From assembly GCF_003751085.1 (NCBI RefSeq), contig NZ_RJJY01000001.1:4278001-4342000 (forward strand): a DNA stretch of 64,000 nt, written 5' to 3'. The position numbers and the translations under genes are program-made. Below are positions 33,535 through 41,328 of the stretch, piece after piece. Within the stretch, counting starts at the first letter, position 1, and each line of letters opens with the position of its first letter. The notes under the pieces were generated by a model. The model was not told where the DNA came from. It ran no database searches and worked only from the letters and a program-made list of their open reading frames with translations. This DNA is from Micromonospora sp. Llam0 (GTDB lineage: Bacteria > Actinomycetota > Actinomycetes > Mycobacteriales > Micromonosporaceae).

Positions 33535-34614
33535 TCAGCCGCCGAGCCGCTCCACCTCGGCGGCGGTGTCGATGTTGCCCTCGGCCACGTCGGTGACGAA
33601 AGCTTCCATCCGCTCGGTCTGCTCCGCCGTCGGGTCGCAGATCTTGATCGCCGGGTACGGGTCGATACCGATCTGCCACACCTTGGTGGTGCCCATCTCC
33701 AGCTCGCCCTCGGCGAACAGGGTCAGCGCGGCGGCGAAGTAGGCACCCGGGTCGAAGATGACCGAGATGTCGAACTCCGGCTCGGTCGAGTCGCACCGGT
33801 CGGTGCCCGGGGTCAGGGTGATCGCGCCGCCCTCGTTGGCCAGCTCGGTTGCGGCGTCGGTGGCCCCACCGAGGTACGGGTAGACCACGCTGACGCCCTG
33901 GTCGATCTGCGCTTGCACGGCCTCGCGGGCCTTGGCGGAGTCGTTGAAGTCACCGGTGTAGGTGATCACCAGCTCGGCCTCGGGGACCACCATCCGGATA
34001 CCGGCCTTGAAGGCCCGGGCGGCGTTGATCGCGAAGTCGACCTCCATGCCGGTGACGAAGCCGGCCTTGGTGTCGCCGTTCTCCTCCATCAGCAGACCGG
34101 TGGCGTACCCGGCGGCGAGCATGCTCTGGTTCGGGTCGTCGCTGGAGATGACGATCTCCGGGGTCTGCGGGATGTTCTCCGACGACGGCACGTACCAGGC
34201 GACGTTCTCGCAGGCCGGCTCCTCGGAGGCGGGGATGGCGTCCTTGAGCTCGGAGGCGCCCAGCGCCACCATGTCGACGCCCTGCTGGCACAGCGCCCGG
34301 GCCGAGCTGAGCGCCTCGGTCGGCGGTACGGAGCCCCGCTTGATGACCTCCCAGCCCTGCTCGTTGGCGAACCGCTCCGCTTCGGCGACGAAGCTCTCGT
34401 AGTAGCCGTTGTCGTTGATGTCACCGGGGCTGAGCACCCCGATCAGCACCTTGCCGTCGCCGTTGACGTCCGGCTGGCCGGCGATGACGGTGCCGCCGCC
34501 CTCGGAGCCGGCGGGATCCGGCGCGGTGGCGTCGTTGTCGGCGCAGCCGACCAGGGCGAGGCTGACGGCGCCGGCGAGCAGCGCCGCCGCACCCTTTCCG
34601 ATCCTTATTGTCAC
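33535..34614 (-). CDS. BMP family substrate-binding lipoprotein
   Basis: 359 aa, lipid-anchored receptor of the importer. Signal peptide with lipobox LALVGC (Cys about 24). The mature part has the PnrA/BMP pattern: VLIGVLSPGDINDNGYYESF, YATGLLMEEN, VYPYLGGATDAATELA. The family binds purine nucleosides (PnrA), riboflavin (RfuA) or sugars. GTG 34614 has AAAGGA 6 bases upstream. It lies 11 bp after an amidohydrolase gene, which suggests the imported compound is the substrate of that enzyme. Confidence 0.92.
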   Translation of the reverse strand: MTIRIGKGAAALLAGAVSLALVGCADNDATAPDPAGSEGGGTVIAGQPDVNGDGKVLIGVLSPGDINDNGYYESFVAEAERFANEQGWEVIKRGSVPPTEALSSARALCQQGVDMVALGASELKDAIPASEEPACENVAWYVPSSENIPQTPEIVISSDDPNQSMLAAGYATGLLMEENGDTKAGFVTGMEVDFAINAARAFKAGIRMVVPEAELVITYTGDFNDSAKAREAVQAQIDQGVSVVYPYLGGATDAATELANEGGAITLTPGTDRCDSTEPEFDISVIFDPGAYFAAALTLFAEGELEMGTTKVWQIGIDPYPAIKICDPTAEQTERMEAFVTDVAEGNIDTAAEVERLGG

Positions 34615-34625
34615 AGCTGTTCCTT

Positions 34626-36101
34626 TCACCTTGGGGGCGTCGCGCCGGCCGGTCCGGTCCGGTGCGCGCGGTACTCGGTCGCCGGCACGGCAGGCCAGCG
34701 ATGCGGGATGTCGATGCCGGCCCGGCGGAGCAGGTCCGCGCCGCGCGACGCGACCTCGGCCCGCAGGGCGTCGACGTCGACGGTGGTGATCCGGCGGTCC
34801 CGGACCACCGGCCGGCCGTCGACCAGTACGTCCCGCACGGTGTGGCTGGCCGCGCCCCAGACAAGCTGGGTGGCCAGGTCCCCGCGCGGGGTCCACGCAA
34901 TGGTGCGGGTGTCCAGTACGACCAGGTCGGCGGCTTTGCCGACCTCGATCGAACCGGTCAGCCGCCCCAGCCCGACGGCCTCGGCGCCGTCGACGGTGGC
35001 CAGGGCGAAGATCTCGTCGGCGGGCAGCGGCTCGGCCGCGCCGCGGTCGCGGTCCAGCCCGGCGAACAGCCGGGCGGCCCGCCACACGTCCGGGGTGTCG
35101 CCGGCGTTGTGCGAGTCGCAGCCCAACGCCAGCCGGCCGCCGGCGCGCCGCAGCTCGGTGTGCCGGCCCGCCCGGGTGAAGCCCTGGCCGAGCCGCAGGT
35201 AGGCACCGGGGCAGGAGGCGACGGCGGTGCCGCTGCCGGCGAGTACGTCGAGTTCGTCGTCGTCGAGCCAGACGGCGTGGCCGAGCAGCAGGCGGGGGCC
35301 GAGCACACCGAGGTCACGCAGGTGCAGCACCGGACGGGGGCGACCGGCGACGGCGTACCCGGCCGGGTCCTCGGCGCTGGGCGACAGGTGCCAGGTCATC
35401 GGCACGTCGAGCCGCTCGGCCAGCTCGGCGGCGCCGGTGAACAGTTCGTCGCTGACCAGGTCGTGGCCGACCAGGGTGACCCAGCCGGTGACCAGCCGGT
35501 CACCGGCCAGCACGGTGACCGTCTCGGCCTGCGCGGCGAGGGTGTCGGCGGCCGGCATCGCGTACGGGGCGTCGGCGGTGTCCCAGCCCCAGCGGCCGAC
35601 CCGGCCCCGGATGCCGGCCGCGCGCAGCCCGGCGGCGACCCGCAGCGGATGCGCCACGGTGCCCGGTTCGAGCAGGGTGGTCACGCCGTAGCTGAGCGCC
35701 TCGACGGCGGTCAGGGTGGCCGAGAGTTCGTCGTCGTCGCCGGTGACGGCGGCGTGCAGCGGCACGATCCAGTCGAAGATCGCCTGCTGGGCGGGGACGT
35801 CGTCGGGGATGCCGCTGCGGATCAGCGGGTCGGCGGTGGTGTGCTGGTGGGCGTTGACCAGGCCGGGGACGACCAGGCAGCCGGCCGCGTCGAGCTCCGG
35901 GCTGTGCGGGTACGCGACCCGCAGCGCACCGGTCGGGCCGATGTCGGCGATCCGGCCGTCGACCACCGCGATCGCGCCGCCGGTGACCACCTCCCGGCCG
36001 GGGGCCATGGTGACGATGTCGGCGTCGACGATCAGCAGGTCGGCGCGGGCGGCGCCGGGTCCGGCGGCGGCGGTCGGGGCCGCAGGCGTGGGGGCGGTCA
36101 T
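34626..36101 (-). CDS. amidohydrolase of the TRZ/ATZ (aminohydrolase) group
   Basis: 491 aa. Metal and catalytic residues: VNAHQHTTADPL (His-x-His), MTWHLSPSAED (His), LLLGHAVWLDDDEL (His) and LALGCDSHNAGD (Asp). It is closest in pattern to S-adenosylhomocysteine/guanine deaminases and triazine hydrolases, which remove an amino group or chlorine from N-heteroaromatic rings. It sits between the transporter receptor and a quinone-oxidoreductase-like gene (ATGA overlap). Deamination of an imported heterocycle is the likely role. Confidence 0.86.
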   Translation of the reverse strand: MTAPTPAAPTAAAGPGAARADLLIVDADIVTMAPGREVVTGGAIAVVDGRIADIGPTGALRVAYPHSPELDAAGCLVVPGLVNAHQHTTADPLIRSGIPDDVPAQQAIFDWIVPLHAAVTGDDDELSATLTAVEALSYGVTTLLEPGTVAHPLRVAAGLRAAGIRGRVGRWGWDTADAPYAMPAADTLAAQAETVTVLAGDRLVTGWVTLVGHDLVSDELFTGAAELAERLDVPMTWHLSPSAEDPAGYAVAGRPRPVLHLRDLGVLGPRLLLGHAVWLDDDELDVLAGSGTAVASCPGAYLRLGQGFTRAGRHTELRRAGGRLALGCDSHNAGDTPDVWRAARLFAGLDRDRGAAEPLPADEIFALATVDGAEAVGLGRLTGSIEVGKAADLVVLDTRTIAWTPRGDLATQLVWGAASHTVRDVLVDGRPVVRDRRITTVDVDALRAEVASRGADLLRRAGIDIPHRWPAVPATEYRAHRTGPAGATPPR

Positions 36102-37126
36102 GGCCGGATCAGGATCTTGCCGACGAGGTCACCGGACTCCAGCCGGGCGTACGCCGCGGGCAGGTCGGCGAGCGGGTACTCGGCTCCCCGGACCACCCGC
36201 AGCCCGCCCGCGAAGTAGGCGTCGAGCATCGCGGCGAAGTCGGCTGGGGCGTACGCGCCAGCGCCGAGCAGGCGCAGGCCCTGGTGGTAGACCTGGGCCA
36301 GCGACAGGCTGACCTGGTCGCCGCTGGTGTTGCCGAGCAGCACCAGCCGGCCGCCGGTGCGCAGGCTGGCCAGGGAGCTGTCCCAGGTGGCCGCACCGAC
36401 GTGGTCCAGGACCAGGTCGGCGCCGTACCCACCGGTGTGCTCCCGGACTCCGGCGGCGGTCCGGTCGTCCAGGTCGAGCACCACGTCGGCGCCGAGTTCG
36501 ATGGCGGCGGCCCGCTTGGCCGCGCTGCGGGCCACCGCGATCACCCAGGCGCCGCTGGCCCGGGCGAGCTGGATGGCGGCGATGCTGACCGCGCTGGTGG
36601 CGGCCTGGATCACCACGGATTCGCCGGAGCGCAGGGTGCCGACCCGGTGCAGGGCGTGCCAGGCGACGCTCCAGGCGGTGGGCAGTGCGGCAGCGTCGGC
36701 GAGGTCGACGTGGTCGGGGACCCGGTGGGCGACGGCGGCCGGTACGGCGACGTACTCGGCGAAGCCGCCGGGGCGGTTGCCGCCGACGACGCGCAGCGTG
36801 GCGCAGTAGCCGGGGTTGCCGCCGACGCAGGCGGAGCAGTACCCGCAGCCGATGGTGGGGTCGAGCACGACCCGCTCGCCGGTGCGCAGCGTGCCGACCT
36901 CGGCGCCGGTGGCGACCACCTGTCCGGCGACGTCCATGCCGGCGACGTGCGGCAGCGTGAAGCCGGGGAGCAGGCCGGGCCCGCGCAGCTGGAGCAGGTC
37001 GAGACGGTTCAGCGCGGCGGCGCGGACGGCGACGACGACGTCGGCCGGGCCGGGCTCGGGGTCCGGCAGGGCGCGCGGCCGTACGACTTCGGGGCCACCG
37101 AAGTCGGTCTGAACCATCGCTCGCAC
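36098..37126 (-). CDS. zinc-binding alcohol dehydrogenase/quinone oxidoreductase family protein
   Basis: 342-aa MDR-superfamily enzyme: LPHVAGMDVAGQVVATGAEV, the structural-zinc loop GCGYCSACVGGNPGYC and a degenerate cofactor loop ATSAVSIAAIQLA (instead of GxGxxG). GTG 37126 is preferred to the more upstream codon at 37150 because GGAGG lies 6 bases before it. It is the first gene of the BMP importer operon, with motif site G 34 bp upstream. The substrate is probably a carbonyl or alcohol intermediate. Confidence 0.85.
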   Translation of the reverse strand: MRAMVQTDFGGPEVVRPRALPDPEPGPADVVVAVRAAALNRLDLLQLRGPGLLPGFTLPHVAGMDVAGQVVATGAEVGTLRTGERVVLDPTIGCGYCSACVGGNPGYCATLRVVGGNRPGGFAEYVAVPAAVAHRVPDHVDLADAAALPTAWSVAWHALHRVGTLRSGESVVIQAATSAVSIAAIQLARASGAWVIAVARSAAKRAAAIELGADVVLDLDDRTAAGVREHTGGYGADLVLDHVGAATWDSSLASLRTGGRLVLLGNTSGDQVSLSLAQVYHQGLRLLGAGAYAPADFAAMLDAYFAGGLRVVRGAEYPLADLPAAYARLESGDLVGKILIRP

Positions 37127-37150
37127 CCTTGGCCTCCACTGGTCTACCAA

Positions 37151-37176
37151 ACAATATGCCGTCTTGCATTGTGATT
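37151..37176. promoter_or_regulatory. operator G of the shared motif
   Basis: ACAATATGCC followed by GTCTTGCA (37161-37168) and TTGTGA. It is located just ahead of the quinone oxidoreductase/BMP operon in a locally AT-richer stretch. Confidence 0.6.
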
Positions 37177-37308
37177 CGCGCTGCTTAGCGACGTACTTTG
37201 CCTGCGCTCCGGCGGCCTGTCAACGCCTCGACCGAAACTGGCTCAGCTACGTAACGTGCCCGTGATCCAAGCCGGCGCAACCGGGCGGAAATCGCCATCG
37301 ACCTGCGG

Positions 37309-38490
37309 TTATCCGCCGTCGGCGGCAACGATCAGCAGCTCCCGCGCGACCAGCGCGGTACGCAGCACGGCAGCGGTCGACGGATCCAACGGATCCACCC
37401 CCAGCAGCCGCTTGATCAGACCCACCCGGTAGCCGACGGAGTTACGGTGCAGATGCAGTTGTTCACTCACAGCTTGCCTGCTTCCCCCGGTCGCCAACCA
37501 GTGGTCCAGGGTGCGGAGCAGGTCGTCGCGCTGCGCGATCGGCCCCAGGTGCCGGTCCACGTACCAGCGCAGCCGGTCCGACGGAACGGCCAGCAGCAGT
37601 TGCGCCAGACCGGCCCGCTCGAACGGCAGCTCGGCCGGCTCCGCCGCCGGACTGTTACGCAGCAGCAGCCGCAGCAGCAGCCGGGCGTCCCGAAACGAGT
37701 CCGGGGTCGCGGCCGGGCCGGTCACCGACCGACCGCCGGCCACCCGGACCTGGCCGGCACCGACGATCTGTTCCAACCGGCCGCGCAGCCGGGCCACCTC
37801 CCGCTCGGCGTCGCCCTGCAGCAGGGTCCACCCCAGCCGACCGTCGGCCAGCACCGGCCGGTCCAGCCAGGTCAACGCGGACGCCCACCGGCGGCGCTGG
37901 GTGCCGGTGTAGCCGAGCGCCACCGCCGCGTGCGGCCGGTCCAGCCGCCACCGGTACGCCGCAGCGGCCCGCACCAGGTCCGCCTGACCGGCCGGTGACC
38001 GGTCACCGGTGCCGTCGCGCAGCGCCCGCAGCAGCCCGTCGGCACCCACCGGCGCCGACGGCTGCGGCGGCTCCCGGCGTACCGCCTCGATGAGCAACGC
38101 GGTGACCGCGGCCCGGGCGTAGTCGAGCTGGCCGGTCCCGACCGGCTCGGCCAGCAGCAGGACACCGAGCCGGCGGCTGCCCGAACCCACCGGCACCGAC
38201 CGGCCGAGCCAGCCGTCGGCGCAGCGCACCCGGTCGCCGCGCAGCGCCCCCGGGTCGACGACGGTGCTGCCGCTGGTGCTGTCGCTGGTGGCCAGCAGCT
38301 CGCCGGTCTCGGCGACCAGCCGGCAGTCACGGCCGGTGGCCTCGGCCAGCCGGGCCAGCAGCACCGGCCAGCCGGCACCGCCGAACGCGAGGTCGGTCAG
38401 CCACTGGGCGAACTGGGCCGGCGTCGGGTCGGCGGCCACGGCCAGCCGGGGCCGGGCAGCCGGCACCGGACCGTCGGCCGCCCCGGTCAC
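37309..38490 (-). CDS. PucR family transcriptional regulator
   Basis: 393 aa. The N-terminal half lacks a clear fold; a GGDEF-like segment lies around 200-300. The C-terminal PucR helix-turn-helix is RQAVSEQLHLHRNSVGYRVG followed by LIKRLLGVDPLDP. PucR-type proteins activate purine or other nitrogen-compound catabolism. GTG 38490 overlaps the aldehyde dehydrogenase stop by 4 bp (GTGA), so it is transcribed from site D. It probably acts on the adjacent importer/amidohydrolase operon. Confidence 0.85.
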   Translation of the reverse strand: MTGAADGPVPAARPRLAVAADPTPAQFAQWLTDLAFGGAGWPVLLARLAEATGRDCRLVAETGELLATSDSTSGSTVVDPGALRGDRVRCADGWLGRSVPVGSGSRRLGVLLLAEPVGTGQLDYARAAVTALLIEAVRREPPQPSAPVGADGLLRALRDGTGDRSPAGQADLVRAAAAYRWRLDRPHAAVALGYTGTQRRRWASALTWLDRPVLADGRLGWTLLQGDAEREVARLRGRLEQIVGAGQVRVAGGRSVTGPAATPDSFRDARLLLRLLLRNSPAAEPAELPFERAGLAQLLLAVPSDRLRWYVDRHLGPIAQRDDLLRTLDHWLATGGSRQAVSEQLHLHRNSVGYRVGLIKRLLGVDPLDPSTAAVLRTALVARELLIVAADGG

Positions 38491-39956
38491 GTCGGCGATC
38501 GATCGAGCAGCCGGACCGCGACGGCCTTCTCCTGGGTGTACTCGCGCAGCGCCGCGTACCCGCCACCCCGGCTGAACCCGCTCTCCTTCTGCATGTTGAA
38601 CGGGAACCCGATCACCCCGGCGTCGTGGAACTGGTTGACCGCCACCTGGCCGCTGCGGGCCTGGCCGGCCACCCGCAACGCCCGGGACACGTCCGAGGTC
38701 CAGACGCAGGTGAGCAGCCCGAAGTCGGTGCCATTCATGATCGACACCGCCTCCTCGGTGGTCCGGAACCCCTGCACGGCCAGGACCGGGCCGAAGATCT
38801 CCTCGCGGGCCAGCCGCATCGTCTCGTCGACCCCGTCGAACACGGTCGGGGCCACGTACCAGCCGTCGCCGAACTCGGCCGTGGCCGACTCCCCGCCGGT
38901 GACCAGCCGCGCCCCGGAGCCCGGCGCCTCGGCCAGGAAACCCCGGACCCGTTCGTACTGGGCCTGGCTGACCAGCGGGCCCATGTCCAGGTCCTGCTCC
39001 CACGACCCGACCCGGATCTCGGCCATCGCGGCGGCCACCCGCTCGACCACCTCGGCCCGGATCGACTCCTCGACCACCAGCCGGGACCCGGCGTAGCAGT
39101 TCTGGCCGGCGTTCTCGGTGATCGAGGCGACGATCGCCGGGACGGCGGTGTCCAGATCCGCGTCGGCGAAGACCACGTTCGGCGACTTGCCGCCGAGTTC
39201 GAGCTTCACCGGGACCAGGTGCTCAGCGGCGGCGCGCATCACCGCCCGGCCGGTGACGGTCGAGCCGACGAAGCTGATGTGGTCGACGTCCGGGTGGCCG
39301 GTCAGCGCCACACCGGCCTCCGGGCCGAGCCCGGTCACCACGTTGAGCACCCCGGGCGGCAGGCCGGCCCGGCGAGCCAGCTCGGCCAGGGCGAACGGGG
39401 CGAGCGGGGCGATCTCGGACGGCTTGAGCACCACCGTGTTGCCGGCGGCCAGCGCCGGGGCGACGTTCGCGGCGGTGAGCACGGCCGGCACGTTCCACGG
39501 GATCACCACCGCGCAGACGCCGTACGGCTCCGGGCGGGTGTAACCGAAGTAGTCAGGGGTACGGGTGGGCAGGGTGACCCCGGTCAGCTTGTCGGCCGCA
39601 CCGGCGAAGTAGTCGACGATGCCCTGCGCGATGTAGATGTTGAGCCGCCCGCCGGAGCGAGGTTTGCCCACGTCACGAGCCTCATGGGCGGCGAGTTCCT
39701 CGACGTGGGCGGCGATCAGGTCGGCCCACCGGCGCAGCGCGGCGCCGCGTTCGCTCGGCGAGGTCGCGGCCCAGCCGGGGGCGGCCCGACGGGCGGCGGC
39801 GACCGCGCGGTCCACGTCGACGGCGCGGGCCCGGGCGACCGGCTGGATGCTCTGCCGGGTCGCCGGGTCGAGCACCGGAAGTTCGCCACCGTCGGCGGCC
39901 GCCTCCCAGGCACCGTCGATCAGCTGGCGGGCAGCGGGAATGTCCAGGTCAGCCAT
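38487..39956 (-). CDS. NAD(P)-dependent aldehyde dehydrogenase
   Basis: 489 aa ALDH: IPWNVPAVLTAANVAPALAA, the general base Glu in KLELGGKSPN and the nucleophile Cys in ENAGQNCYAGSR (about 297). It is closest in style to gamma-aminobutyraldehyde or betaine-aldehyde-type enzymes. It is divergent from a zinc alcohol dehydrogenase gene across site D. The two together would oxidise an alcohol to a carboxylate. Confidence 0.9.
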   Translation of the reverse strand: MADLDIPAARQLIDGAWEAAADGGELPVLDPATRQSIQPVARARAVDVDRAVAAARRAAPGWAATSPSERGAALRRWADLIAAHVEELAAHEARDVGKPRSGGRLNIYIAQGIVDYFAGAADKLTGVTLPTRTPDYFGYTRPEPYGVCAVVIPWNVPAVLTAANVAPALAAGNTVVLKPSEIAPLAPFALAELARRAGLPPGVLNVVTGLGPEAGVALTGHPDVDHISFVGSTVTGRAVMRAAAEHLVPVKLELGGKSPNVVFADADLDTAVPAIVASITENAGQNCYAGSRLVVEESIRAEVVERVAAAMAEIRVGSWEQDLDMGPLVSQAQYERVRGFLAEAPGSGARLVTGGESATAEFGDGWYVAPTVFDGVDETMRLAREEIFGPVLAVQGFRTTEEAVSIMNGTDFGLLTCVWTSDVSRALRVAGQARSGQVAVNQFHDAGVIGFPFNMQKESGFSRGGGYAALREYTQEKAVAVRLLDRSPT

Positions 39957-39990
39957 GGTGGAATCCTTGACCCTCCATGTTCCGCATGTC

Positions 39991-40012
39991 AAGATGCAGT
40001 CTCGCTTTGTGA
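39991..40012. promoter_or_regulatory. operator D of the shared motif
   Basis: AAGATGCA followed by GTCTCGCT (39999-40006) and TTGTGA, between the divergent aldehyde and alcohol dehydrogenase genes. It lies 8 bp from the GGAGG of the latter. Confidence 0.65.
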
Positions 40013-40031
40013 GTACACCGGGAGGATTTGC

Positions 40032-41114
40032 GTGCGGGTCACGGCGGCGGTACTGGACAACGCGGGTGCACCGTTCACCCTGCAGGAGCTCGACCTGGCC
40101 GGACCCGGCCCGGACGAGGTGCTGGTACGCGTACACAGCGTCGGTATCTGCGGCACCGACCTGGAGTTCGCCAACTTCTTCCCCACCCCGGCGGTGCTCG
40201 GCCACGAGGGCGCCGGCGTGGTCGAACAGGTCGGCGAGCGGGTCACCGGCGTCTCGGCCGGCGACCACGTGGCGATGAGCTTCACCTCGTGCGGCAGCTG
40301 CCCGCTGTGTCTGACCGGCAGCCCGGCGTACTGCCGCAGCTTCGACGCGGTCAACTTCGCCGGCCGCCGCCCGGACGGCAGCAGCGCGCTGTCGCGCGAC
40401 GGCGAACCGGTCAACGGACACTTTCTCGGCCAGTCGTCGTTCGCCAGCCACGTGGTCGCCCCGGCCCGCGCCGTGGTGCCGGTCAGCAAGGAGATCGACC
40501 TGCGGCTGGTCGGGCCGTTCGGCTGCGGCTTCGGCACCGGGGCCGGCGCGGTGCTCAACGTGCTCCGCCCGCCGGTCGGGTCGTCGATCGTCGTCTTCGG
40601 CGCCGGCTCGGTCGGTGTGGCGGCGATCCTGGCCGCCCGGATCGCCGGCTGCACCACGATCGCCGCGGTCGACGTCAACGCCGACAAGCTGGACACCGCC
40701 CGGCTGCTCGGCGCCACCCACGGCGTCGACTCCCGTGCCGGCGACGCCAAGGAGTTGCTCGCCGCGATCGCCCCGCACGGCTTCGACTTCGCCATCGACG
40801 CCACCGGGCGCGAGCAGGTGCTGCGGACCGCGGTCGAGACCCTCGGCCCGCTGGGCCGCTGCGGCGTTGTCGGCGTCGGCCCGAGCGAGCAGATGAGCTT
40901 CGACTGGCGCAGCATCCTCAACGGGCGCAGCGTCACCGGCATCATCGGCGGTGCCAGCCTGCCCCAGGTGTTCCTGCCCAAGCTGCTCGATCTGCACACC
41001 GCCGGCCGGTTCCCGGTCGACCGGCTGCTCAGCTACTACCCGTTCGAGCAGGTCAACGAGGCGGTGGCGGCGGTACGCGGCGGTACGGTGGGCAAGGCCG
41101 TCCTGACCTTCTGA
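40032..41114 (+). CDS. zinc-dependent alcohol dehydrogenase (benzyl-alcohol type)
   Basis: 360 aa. Catalytic zinc site VGICGTDLEF and GHEGAGVV; structural zinc CGSCPLCLTGSPAYC; cofactor loop VVFGAGSVGVAAILAA. The FTLQELDLAGPGPDEVLV start and GPFGCGFGTGAGAVLNVL resemble aryl-alcohol dehydrogenases (XylB-like). GTG 40032 has GGAGG 6 bases ahead. It is paired with the divergent aldehyde dehydrogenase and upstream of the P450 fusion. A hydroxymethyl-aromatic substrate is plausible but inferred. Confidence 0.88.
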   Translation: MRVTAAVLDNAGAPFTLQELDLAGPGPDEVLVRVHSVGICGTDLEFANFFPTPAVLGHEGAGVVEQVGERVTGVSAGDHVAMSFTSCGSCPLCLTGSPAYCRSFDAVNFAGRRPDGSSALSRDGEPVNGHFLGQSSFASHVVAPARAVVPVSKEIDLRLVGPFGCGFGTGAGAVLNVLRPPVGSSIVVFGAGSVGVAAILAARIAGCTTIAAVDVNADKLDTARLLGATHGVDSRAGDAKELLAAIAPHGFDFAIDATGREQVLRTAVETLGPLGRCGVVGVGPSEQMSFDWRSILNGRSVTGIIGGASLPQVFLPKLLDLHTAGRFPVDRLLSYYPFEQVNEAVAAVRGGTVGKAVLTF

Positions 41115-41126
41115 CCCCCTCTCCCC

Positions 41127-41188
41127 GACGATCTTGCAGTTATCGAGAGCTTATGTGCATTTTGTCCGTCGATAAGTGCAAGATCGTC
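41127..41188. repeat. 20-bp inverted repeat, possible dispersed element
   Basis: Arms GACGATCTTGCAGTTATCGA and TCGATAAGTGCAAGATCGTC pair at 19 of 20 positions around a 22-base loop. It follows the alcohol dehydrogenase by 12 bp, so it may terminate transcription. Its composition, less GC-rich than its surroundings, also fits a small interspersed palindromic element. Confidence 0.55.
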
Positions 41189-41219
41189 GTGATCATGGGG
41201 CACGGCTAGAGCATCTCAA

Positions 41220-41244
41220 AGCGAAACGTTGTCTCGCAATGTGA
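41220..41244. promoter_or_regulatory. operator E of the shared motif
   Basis: AGCGAAACGTTGTCTCGCA (41220-41238), followed by ATGTGA. It is near-palindromic (GCGAAAC against GTCTCGC) and 85 bp before the P450 fusion gene. Confidence 0.68.
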
Positions 41245-41328
41245 ACGGGATTACGCTCGGCTCCAGACACCCAGTGGCGCGGCTGGGCAACACCGCGCGG
41301 CAGCCAGCATCCGTGGAGCTAGTCCGCC

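Noticed and set aside
23055..37313. Identical 15-mer CGACCTGCGGTTATC near the ferredoxin promoter and at the PucR gene end
   Set aside because: One copy is at a gene end, not a promoter, and no dyad or extension is shared; probably chance.
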